Below are positions 13,711 through 64,000 of a DNA stretch of 64,000 nucleotides, piece by piece. The number at the start of each line of letters is the position of its first letter. Within the stretch, counting starts at the first letter, position 1. The DNA is from Nepenthes gracilis (Eukaryota > Streptophyta > Magnoliopsida > Caryophyllales > Nepenthaceae), in the NCBI GenBank assembly GCA_033239525.1, contig BSYO01000008.1, positions 17,096,830 through 17,160,829 on the forward strand, in the 5' to 3' direction. Under the pieces are notes generated by a model. It saw only the letters and a list, made by a program, of their open reading frames with translations. It did not search any database and was not told the origin of the DNA. The translations under genes and the position numbers were made by a program.

Positions 13711-15659
13711 TATAATGCCCCATATTTTATTTATGAATTATAACATTATTAAAATAATTTTTAGATCAATTTTAAAAATAATTACAATAAAAATTTAAGA
13801 AAAAAAAGTTTTGAGAAATCATGTCCATTACTTGACCCACATTTGAGCGTGTTTTAGGTAAAATCGCCACACCCAATTTGCACTCAATGATGTACATGTG
13901 TGTTGGAGGTAGAATGTCTACTCCTATGATAAACTTGAATGGCGCATATGAGTAATTCGGATAGAATGTTAGCACCTGATATGCGGTTGATAGGCACATG
14001 TGTGTTTAAAAATTTTGCCTTAGCATATGATCTACAAATGACCCGCACATGATGGGCCAACTTATTATAAGTGGGCTTTTTTGGCTGATTTTTGGTAATT
14101 TTGAGTTGATTCCTAAAAGAGGATAGAGAGGAGAAGGGGAAAAAAAAGAGACAAAGGAGAAGGAGAAAATCAAAGAAAATTCAAGCAATCTTAAGGTAAA
14201 ATTAAATTAAGATAAGTATATTTAAATTTTTTTCTCATTTTTTATCTCTATGAATATTTATTAACTTAAATATTCATACATATTATTTTTTCAAATCTAA
14301 AATATTTATACTTCATATACATATATTTTCATTCTTATTTCATATAATTTTTATGAAATACATATCCTAATTTCATATATATTATGTTGAAATATTAGTT
14401 ATTTGCAATAAACTCTTATATGTTCTTAAATACTGTTTGCTACTCTTGCATGTCTTCAATTTCACATTATATACTTTTGTTTGTCTTTAGTCTTCAAATA
14501 TAAGTTATCGTGTGCTTTATAATTAAATAAAATGATAAAAATTACACATATTTTCTAATTTTTTTATAATTTTTAAAATGAATAAAGTTTGCATATTTAT
14601 AAATTTTATAATATAATTTTTGCATGTTTTAAGATGACATATTCAAATTTTTATATAACATATAATGTACAACATACTATGACTTATAAAAAAATTCTAC
14701 ATAAATTAAAAGATAATGATATATTTTTATATGAGAAAATATAAATGTTATGTTCAAATATGAGTAGAGTTTTTATTTCATCAATGTATATAGAATTATA
14801 TATATGATAGTCTATTTACGGGTTTTGATTAGTAACTTATGGCCTTTAATTGTATGGAAGTATATATAAATCGAATTTTAATTTGTTGTTCATTTGTCGA
14901 TGAGACCCCTCTGATTTTTGGTTCATAAGTTTTTATACAATTTGAATATATTCAGATATTATATGCGTCATGAATATATCAACAGTTTAGATGATGTGTA
15001 ATATGTCATGAATTATGCTTATTATTTTTTTGATTATTCAGTCATAACATTTAACATGTTTTTTATGTATATATATTTAATTATAAAAATTTAATATAAT
15101 ATTGAATAATTGAATCACTCTTTTTTTTATTTTGTAAATTTTCTTCCAGTTAGTGGGTTGAGATCATTTGTAAGAGTTTTGATTGAGAGTTTTACTATTT
15201 CAAAAAGCTAAACTAAGATTTACAAATCAGTTTAAGTAAAATTATTGGCAAAAATATTGATTTTTATTGTTTTTGATTATTTGGATTTTCTTCTTATAAT
15301 TTAGGTGTGTTGATATATTATATCGGTGTCCGAGTTAATTTTGATTTTCTTTTCAATAGTTTTATTAAGCTGTGATTTTTAAGTTTTCTGATTTTGTATG
15401 AATGCTTTTTCTTTTGAATTGTTGAAGGTCTTATATTATTATGTTTGAAATTATTTATAGGTATGACATTTTAGGTTTTATAATTATATTAATATTTTAA
15501 TTAAAAATGAGTGCCGTATTCAATTTATAAGTTCACATTCAATATTTATTTAAAATTTTATTTTATTGGTAAATTTTTGAATATATAGGTTTAAATTAAT
15601 TTAAGTTAATAATTGAATAAATATAAAATAAAATCAATTTTAGAACCTGGGATGTGACA
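13711..15659 (+). repeat. Right LTR of gag-only gypsy element
   Basis: 1949 bp, preceded by the AAGGGGAGA purine tract. It ends GGGATGTGACA at 15659, where the interrupted Copia integrase resumes. Confidence 0.82.
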
Positions 15660-16000
15660 TCTTAATCTAACCTCACTACTTTGATTCTTTTATTAAATTG
15701 TAATTCTACTTCTACATTGAAAATTTTAAGAGTATCTAGTCTTGGTCTTTATCAAATAGTAAACAAAGGTGATAATAACATGATAATCATCAATAAAGTT
15801 GATAAATATTTATGACCTATAACAAAATTTTGGGATTATGAATGGCCCATAGATATCTGTATGTATAAGATCTAATACCCATGTACTTCTAATATTATTT
15901 TTGTTAAATTTGTTAATTTATTTACCATTTATATAGTATATACATGTATTAAAATCTAAAAATTTTAACAATATTAATATTCTATTATTCATCACTCTCT
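15660..16000 (-). pseudogene. Decayed Copia integrase, upstream half
   Basis: The minus strand translates as LIHTDIYGPF, FINFIDDYH and, just before the gypsy junction, KNQSSEVR/IKVVRLD. The downstream half continues on the other side of the gypsy element at 10823 with DEYCGRY, MAQYVMLGTVDQHGVIER and ILMDMV. The two halves together match the Copia integrase core order, so the gypsy inserted within it. Confidence 0.78.
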
Positions 16001-17300
16001 TGATTTGTTTTATAGAAATGTGTCCTAATTTTTTAAGCCGCAATTTAGAGGAACTTTCATTTGATATGTCACACTCTAGTCTACAACTTTAATTATTATA
16101 TTCGATCAAAAGATATAGCTTAATAGAATTACCAAGACCTAATTTTAACAAACCAGCAAATCATATACCATTTTTAATAAGATTATTTTGGTATAAATTT
16201 GTAAAAGAATATCCAAAATAAATACAATATCTAAAAAAATTACTCTAAATACTAATAAAAAGTTTCTAGAACATCTAGATACATAAAAGTATTAGGTAGA
16301 TGAAATTTGTTGCCAATTTTCAAAACCATCTGAATATTCTAACAACTTCTATATATAAATGCACACTATTATCCATTATGATGTAACTTTCACTTTCCAT
16401 AAGAAATTTTATATTCAACAGTTCTATATAATTTTGCATACATTAACAATAGTATTAGAGTCAATTCATTATATGTATGATAAATTTTTACGAAATTTGA
16501 TTCATAACACACAATAAAAGAGTATATCTTTCTTCTTGAACCATTTCTTATATTTAAAATAGTCTTTCTTAATATATCAATTTTTACAGAAATGTACTTC
16601 ATGAAACCATTTTTTACCATTAAAATCGGTCGATAGTTATATGTCATTTTTATTTGTTGGGAATTCATAACTTCTTTTGTCATTTTTGTTATGTCGTTTT
16701 TTTCTTATGTGAGGCTAAGTTGATATTATCATACCTGTCTAGTTTCAATTGGTACTCCTTGTCAACACACATGCTAAATGTTTATTTATAGATTACTTGT
16801 CTTTATGTGTACTACATAAAACTTTAAACAATAGATATTCTATTATCAAAGAATTGAAGACCAATTGACTAAGAAATATTTCAGACATATCCATTTCAAG
16901 TGATTTTAGTTATGTTATAAAATTATATAATTTTATTATGTGTTCATATATTCAACTAAAGCCATTATACTTTAAAGATATAAATTTTGATATTATAGTG
17001 CTGGCAAATATTCTACCAAAATTTGTAAGCTGTTTTTCAATTGTAATCATAAACTATTTAGCAATTTTTGAATTGGAGATAAAGTTTTATTTTTTAGAGA
17101 TATAATTTAAACGACCAATAAACTTAGTCAATTAAAATGCTCCCACTTTTCGTACAATTTTTTCTCCTTCGATTCCATAGAAATGGGTGATTTATCCTCA
17201 AGAAGTGCCAATTTCATATTCATACGCCCTAATAAAAATATAATCTTATATTTCCATTCAACAAAATTTGAGTCCTTAAGTAAGAAAATATTAGATACAT

Positions 17301-18915
17301 ATTGGGATATTATATGAAATAATTTTATAAAATGATAATTATATTATCAGTATACATGCTAAAAAAATCATGCTAATTTTATCTAAATTTACTAACTTAT
17401 ATTAGTAAATTTAATAAATAAATCGATAAATAAAATTTATGGTTTACTTTTCTTAATGACAAAACTAATTAAATTGATCATGATAAGAAAAATAAATTTA
17501 AGTTCTTTAAGCGATAAAAATTTAATTTGGACATCATAAATAATATTATTTTTCATCCAATCATAAAACTTTATACAATATCGGTACTTTTAGGCCAGTT
17601 TATTATTTTATATTATAAAGTGATAAATATAAGGTTGTTTAAGATAATTTTCAATTACATATATTAATATTATGCATATTTTGAGTCGTCAACATAATTA
17701 TTAATGAAAATATTTTATCAACTTTACACCTTCAATACATATAATATTTGGCTCATCATCATATATAAATTTGCCCTTTATCATAATAATTTAAACTTTT
17801 AAATATTAATTTCAATATTTTAGGAAAAATTGATAAGTCTTTCCTATTAATTAATAAAAATTTGCGAACAGGCACGCGGGTAAACTGTCCATCGCATAGG
17901 GAGATTGAGTTTTTCCATCTTTCTTTCATATTTTATTAAAAATTAACGGTTGAATAATAAAATTAAAATAAATAATGTTTTTTTTTGATAATATGAAAAT
18001 TTTTATTTACTAAAAATATTTTTAGAAATTTTAAAATATTTTATCTAACTATTAAAATAAGTCATATTTGGTGTAGAAAACGAAGAGCAAATGAGTTAAT
18101 TTCATATCAACAGTTTTATATATTATAAAATTGCTGAAATTTAAATAATTTTTATTATCCAATAGGAAATTTGAAAATTTAAAATGACTCTTAGGGGGCC
18201 AATATATAAAATAAATAATTAATATTTGAGACCGGTATTTATGAGATATAATGGAGGGTGATGCCAAATTCATTGGCCAAATAATAATGATGATGCAAAA
18301 ATCAAAATTTCTTTAAAATTAAACCGACTAATTATATATTATTTTAATATTAGTCAAATTATCCTTGAAATTTTGATCACAAAATAATAAATTTTAAAAA
18401 ACTCAGTTATAGTGTATTTTATTTGTATCAAATGAGTTTTAAATTTTACTTATTCACTCTATTTTTATTTAATGAATATTCTTTTAAATTCAATATGCCT
18501 ATAATTTTTAAAAAAATTATATTGGGGCCACCTTTTTTTCTACTTTTAATGGCAAAAATCAAAATTCTTTAAAATTTTATTCTAAGATTTTAATATTATC
18601 AAATTATATTTTGTTACTGAAATAAGGAAAAATAAGTTATAATAGAATTTTTATTTGTATCATGGTTTTAAAATTTACTTATTCTTGTTTTATCTGTGAT
18701 TTTTTGAAATTAATTTAATTTTAAAAATAAATATTGGGGTTAGAAAAATATTTAATGGCACCATTCTTTATTTTATAAAAATATCTGTTGTTTCACAATG
18801 AATAAGGTGAAAAAGGTGGGAAATAATTTTTATTCACAGGAATGATATTATTGGTTATTATTAATTATTATTTTGTGTTATTATTATTATTATATTTTTA
18901 TTATTATTATTTGTA

Positions 18916-18965
<50 letters not shown>

Positions 18966-20208
18966 GTGTTAATATTATTATATTTTATTATTATTTGTAA
19001 TTATTATTATATATTATATATTATTATTATATTTTATTTTTATTATTATTATCATTATTCATACATTATTTTTTATACTATTCTGCAAATCAAATAAAAG
19101 AATATTAATTCTCACCTTATTTTATTCTAACAATCAAATATGGGGATAACAATTCCAACTATATTCTCATTCTATTCCATTCCCTGAAATAACTATTCTA
19201 TTCTCACATTATTCTATTCCAACAACCAAACATACCGAATTTAACTCATTCAATTTAGCTTTATTGTGCATCAAATATCATTAATTTTAACATTAAATTG
19301 ATAGCATGAATATTATTCAACTAAATATTATATCATTAGAGAAATCATTTATTACATAAAGCATTACAAAAATAAGGTTTTAATCCAAGCATTACACTCT
19401 AACTATTTCTTAAGTTTTATATCCCGATCAATTGAAACTCGGGTAACATGTTTATCAAATGGGTCAAGATCCAACTACTCGGTGGCAATATTTTATTATA
19501 ATGGAATAAATCATAACACTTATACATTACATTAAATACGTAATTATTGATCAATTTATGATAACAAAATAAATTATAATATTTTGAATTAGACCGTATC
19601 TATCCAATTCACCAATGCCCATATACGACTTAATTTTCAGGAGATGGCCTAATTTTGAGATTAATATCTCATTAGTAACTAGTTCATCCCATTAACACAA
19701 CAATAATAATACAACTAATGAAAGATTAATCATGTGGGAAAGCAAACATTTACCTTTTTCATTACTCCTGATCTTATTAAAGCTCCTAGTTCCCCTGCCG
19801 TTAAGACATTCAAATAAAAATTTAGATATATAACATTTCCTTAGAAATTCAATGAAAAAAATGAATAAATTCAAAAATAATTTTCAAATTATGCTCGGGT
19901 AATGCCATCTATCCGCTGTCATTAGCATCATAGTATAAAACTGAGCATAAATCGAGTCTGAAATTTCATACTTAAAATTTTTAAAATAATCAATTATATA
20001 AATATTCTGTTGTAACAATAAAAAAACATTATATTTTATATTACTATATAGATTATTTTTCTATTTAAAAATATATTGAATAAACTTTGTCATTTTCCCG
20101 TCACTCTTTTTATTTTTTTGGGAGGGGGGGGGGGGTTCAATCTTGATCAAAATTATGAGTTACTTTTGGATAACCAACCAAGAATGTAAAGTAGGATCCT
20201 GCTTTTCT
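17301..20208. other. AT-rich intergenic DNA, no gene seen
   Basis: No convincing coding sequence. It contains a short GC-richer patch at 17866-17910, the ATT microsatellite at 18872-19075 and a G-run at about 20128-20145. The 5' LTR of the old Copia may lie between 17300 and 18200 but was not recognised. Confidence 0.5.
18872..19075. repeat. (ATT)n microsatellite
   Basis: About 200 bp of TTATTATTA repeats with a few interruptions; the longest pure run is roughly 18915-18964. It is flanked by the inverted words AATAAGGTGA (about 18800) and TCACCTTATT (about 19112), so the array may lie inside a short terminal-inverted-repeat element. The tyrosine-rich ORF across it is a by-product of the repeat. 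Confidence 0.85.
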
Positions 20209-20223
20209 TTATCCATATCATTC

Positions 20224-20581
20224 TTTTTTTTTTTTAGTAAGTAAGTAATTATATTAAAAATAAAAAAGTTTTAAGTGCCTATATCCTAACTGAGTGTTTC
20301 TTTGCCAACTCAAATTAGAAGATATGAAAGTGGGCTATACCCCCAAAACTTAAAAAAAAAAAAACAGGCGGGATCAAAGATCACGGACCTAGACAAGATA
20401 TGTTAAGAACATACAACCTAACTTAATTCCAAACAACAAGGCCATCAGGCTAGAGCACCACGCGCCAGCAGGAGCAATGCAACGCCATCATCAACCCCAA
20501 ACGGCTCATAGTCCCAACCACGTCCGGAGTGATCAGCATCTTCAGGTATCAAACCATCACAGGAACCACAATCGAGCCATC
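20224..20581 (-). mobile_element. Short poly(A)-tailed retroposon (5'-truncated LINE or SINE)
   Basis: Flanked by the perfect 15-bp direct repeat TTATCCATATCATTC (20209-20223 and 20582-20596), a target-primed retrotransposition signature. On the minus strand it ends in TAATATAATTACTTACTTACT followed by an A-run (T-run at 20224-20235 on plus), like plant L1 3' ends. Its 358-bp body has no domain I recognise. A GGTTTGATACC stretch near the 5' end resembles a tRNA B box, but no properly spaced A box is clear, so LINE is favoured over SINE. Confidence 0.8.
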
Positions 20582-20827
20582 TTATCCATATCATTCATTT
20601 TAAAAAATTTATTGGTTAAAATTTAAATACTATATAATAATATATAAATAATTATTTTTATTAAAAATATTTTTAATATTTAACTTAATATTTAATAAAT
20701 ATTAATATTTTAAAAAATAAATTAAAAATATAATTATATTTAATATATTTTATTTTTTAAATTTTGAACTTTTATTTTTTTGAGAAAAAATAAAATTTTG
20801 CTTCTATTAAGGAAACCAGCAAATAAT

Positions 20828-20994
20828 AATTATAACAATTTGTTATAACCTGCTTGAAATAGTTCCCCAATTCCAGGGTTGGGCCCAGAAAAGAGGGAGT
20901 CAAACAAATAATAATATTTTAATATTTTAGGAACTATTTCAAGTATTATTTATTTTTATGATAATATTATATTTAATTAATTATAACAATTTGT
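20828..20994. promoter_or_regulatory. Direct and inverted repeat unit in the proximal DBR promoter
   Basis: A 16-bp direct repeat AATTATAACAATTTGT occurs at 20828-20843 and 20979-20994. Between the copies is a perfect 14-bp inverted repeat, CTTGAAATAGTTCC (20853-20866) and GGAACTATTTCAAG (20930-20943). The loop carries TGGGCCC, a site-II-like motif common in plant promoters. It lies 105-270 bp upstream of the DBR start codon. It may be a small insertion with a target duplication, or a promoter structure. Confidence 0.6.
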
Positions 20995-21099
20995 GTGGCT
21001 GACATACCTGTATATTTTCAAGGGATTCTAGCAAGCTACTTGGCGGGCAAAATGAGAGAGGCAGAGACAGAGAGAGAGAGAGAGAGTAGAGAAAAGGCA
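20995..21099 (+). promoter_or_regulatory. Putative 5' leader of the DBR gene
   Basis: Contains TATATTTT near 21011 and an (AG)n tract at about 21067-21087, ending AAGGCA directly before ATGG, a favourable plant start context. In-frame codons upstream of 21100 are open, but family proteins begin close to residue 1 as called here, so 21100 is preferred. Confidence 0.5.
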
Positions 21100-62960
<41,861 letters not shown>

Positions 62961-63848
62961 CTTACTTTACTACGTGTTTGTGTTGGTCACCAAGTGGTGG
63001 TTGAGCTACGGTTTAGCTCATCTGTGTTACCATGAAAAACCACATTTACAGCTGTTCCAAATAATGAGGGTGGCCTTTGGTATGGATAATCGGCAATGTG
63101 TTATAGACACAACATTAATGGAATACCGATATCGAATGTTATAATTCTTGAATTGATATGATTTGATCACATAGTAAGATAGGTTATCGTAATATATAGA
63201 ACACTCATTCATCATTTATAAAAGAACGGTTAAAATCATCCTATATTTTATACTTTTTTTAAGTCTAATAATTATGATTAAAAATAAAATGAATAAATTG
63301 TGAATATTATATAAATTATTTTAACTGAATATTTATCTATTTAATTTCTAATTTTGATCATTAAATTTATAAAGAGTTTAAAAATATGAAATGATTTTAA
63401 AATAAGTAAAACATGTATGATACTTGGGATGTTTCTTATATATTTTTTCCAATAAAACAACCTCAGCATAACCCCAATGGTCACTCTCATTATAAAGACT
63501 TTCATACACAAATTGCATACATTCAAATATTGACAATTGTTATCAAACAAAAGAACTTTTATCAACGAGAAAATTAACAAAATATTTCTTTCTATTAACA
63601 GAAAATTTACTTTCATAATTTAAACACCGAATAAACGTCAGAATAAAATCTGTCCACAACCCTGGTCGGCCTATTTATTCAGAACTTATTCTCACCGGCC
63701 TCACATCAATTCATGGCCATAACATCTACTGTTACACGTTCTTTAGGCACTTCTATATGAACAAATATGCTTCAATTTCCTTTATAATCTATTTCACATG
63801 TATTCTTTCTCCACATATAATATACCAAAAAGAAGGCATGAAAAGGCA
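62961..63848. other. 3' flank of DBR
   Basis: Likely DBR 3' UTR followed by AT-rich intergenic sequence. A GGTATGG/ATACCGATATCG patch at 63075-63140 resembles the dispersed repeat. No coding sequence was recognised. Confidence 0.5.
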
Positions 63849-64000
63849 TCATGAAAAACCTGAGTAACGCGCCGAGAATGTGCTCCGGGTGCTACTCCTC
63901 GCCGCCATCACTTTGGTAACCAGCAGCTTCCATTTGGCCTCGTCCTTCTTACTCTGCTGCCTCATCTTCTCCTTAAACTGCCTGAAAGATTGGACAGGGC
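63849..64000 (-). CDS. C-terminal end of an unidentified protein (cut by window edge)
   Basis: The minus strand is open from the right edge to a TGA at 63849-63851, about 49 codons: PVQSFRQFKEKMRQQSKK, DEAKWKLLVTKVMAARSS, then a Ser/Thr/Arg-rich tail ending YSGFS. It is basic, has unbiased amino acid use and higher GC than its surroundings, so it is probably a real last exon. I do not recognise the family. Confidence 0.45.
   Translation of the reverse strand, partial: PVQSFRQFKEKMRQQSKKDEAKWKLLVTKVMAARSSTRSTFSARYSGFS

Larger units (their letters stand above)
10824..15659 (+). mobile_element. Old Ty3/gypsy element, 1.9 kb LTRs and gag-only interior
   Basis: Two diverged direct repeats, 10824-12746 (1923 bp) and 13711-15659 (1949 bp), beginning TATAAT(A/G)C(T/C)(T/C)C and ending GATGTGACA, flank a 964-bp interior. 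A decayed tRNA-Met-like primer site (TGATATTAAAGA, 12750-12761) follows the left LTR, and a purine tract AAGGGGAGA (13701-13709) precedes the right one, so it reads plus. Only a gag remnant is present. No 5-bp target duplication is recognisable, consistent with age. Long LTRs plus this gag type suggest a Tekay/Del-like chromovirus derivative (inference). Confidence 0.82.
8113..17300 (-). mobile_element. Ancient Copia remnant, split by a Ty3/gypsy element
   Basis: Heavily decayed Copia polyprotein on the minus strand in two blocks, 8113-10823 and 15660-17300, separated by the gypsy element at 10824-15659. From right to left the minus strand shows a gag-like segment (about 17290-16890: SNFVEWKYKIIFLLGRMNM), integrase, reverse transcriptase and RNase H. 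Stops and frameshifts occur throughout. A likely 3' polypurine tract and LTR start lie near 8113. No 5' LTR or target duplication was identified. Confidence 0.8.

Noticed and set aside
17866..17910. GC-rich patch as a small RNA gene or primer site
   Set aside because: No hairpin, box motif or second copy was found; too short to assign.
18873..19097. 74-aa tyrosine-rich ORF
   Set aside because: It is the translation of the ATT microsatellite and has no other support.
20128..20145. G-quadruplex regulatory site
   Set aside because: A single G-run next to other homopolymers; no four-tract arrangement, and it may be a homopolymer artefact.
20224..20581. tRNA-derived SINE
   Set aside because: A B-box-like word is present but no A box at the right distance; the 3' end is L1-like, so only LINE/SINE retroposon is claimed.
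20995..21099. N-terminal extension of DBR upstream of 21100
   Set aside because: The frame is open, but the extra residues come from an AG repeat and family members start near the ATG at 21100 with good context.

Overview
The window is nuclear DNA from a flowering plant, probably a eudicot. The evidence is GT-AG spliced genes, very AT-rich non-coding DNA and plant-type LTR retrotransposons (Copia elements, Ty3/gypsy Tat-like elements with a second RNase H, and a short-LTR chromovirus). I cannot name the species. The only complete host gene encodes an NADPH-dependent 2-alkenal / alkenal double-bond reductase (DBR, medium-chain dehydrogenase/reductase superfamily). A broken tandem paralogue lies upstream of it on the same strand, and the end of an unidentified minus-strand gene sits at the right edge.

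Layout. 1-7620: 3' part of the DBR pseudogene (exon 3, truncated exon 4, exon 5), with exon 5 split by a 5.4 kb Copia element and its 5-bp target duplication. 7621-20800: AT-rich intergenic DNA holding a very old minus-strand Copia remnant. That remnant is itself split in its integrase by an old Ty3/gypsy element with 1.9 kb LTRs and only a gag remnant. A long ATT microsatellite and a short poly(A)-tailed retroposon with a 15-bp target duplication follow. 20828-62960: the intact DBR gene, five exons, 1044 bp of coding sequence (347 aa). Intron 1 (19.8 kb) and intron 4 (20.0 kb) are swollen by retrotransposons; introns 2 and 3 are about 0.5 kb. 62961-64000: 3' flank and the minus-strand terminal ORF.

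Intron 1 carries an 11.1 kb Tat-like Ty3/gypsy element (E1, minus strand) and a degenerate plus-strand Copia whose RNase H is interrupted by a solo LTR. Intron 4 carries an old hAT-like terminal-inverted-repeat element into which a 9.9 kb Tat-like gypsy (E2, minus strand) inserted, then a Copia LTR into which a 5.5 kb chromovirus (E3, minus strand) inserted. All three near-complete intronic elements lie antisense to the DBR gene.

The best candidate for something unusual is shared by E1 and E2. Each has, between its 3' LTR and pol, an ORF on the opposite strand with a conserved N-terminal block, a likely short GT-AG intron and a C-terminal coiled coil. A tandem array separates it from the convergent pol. 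Antisense ORFs and variable 3' tandem repeats are known in Tat/Ogre-type elements, so the novelty lies in details that need comparison with other copies.
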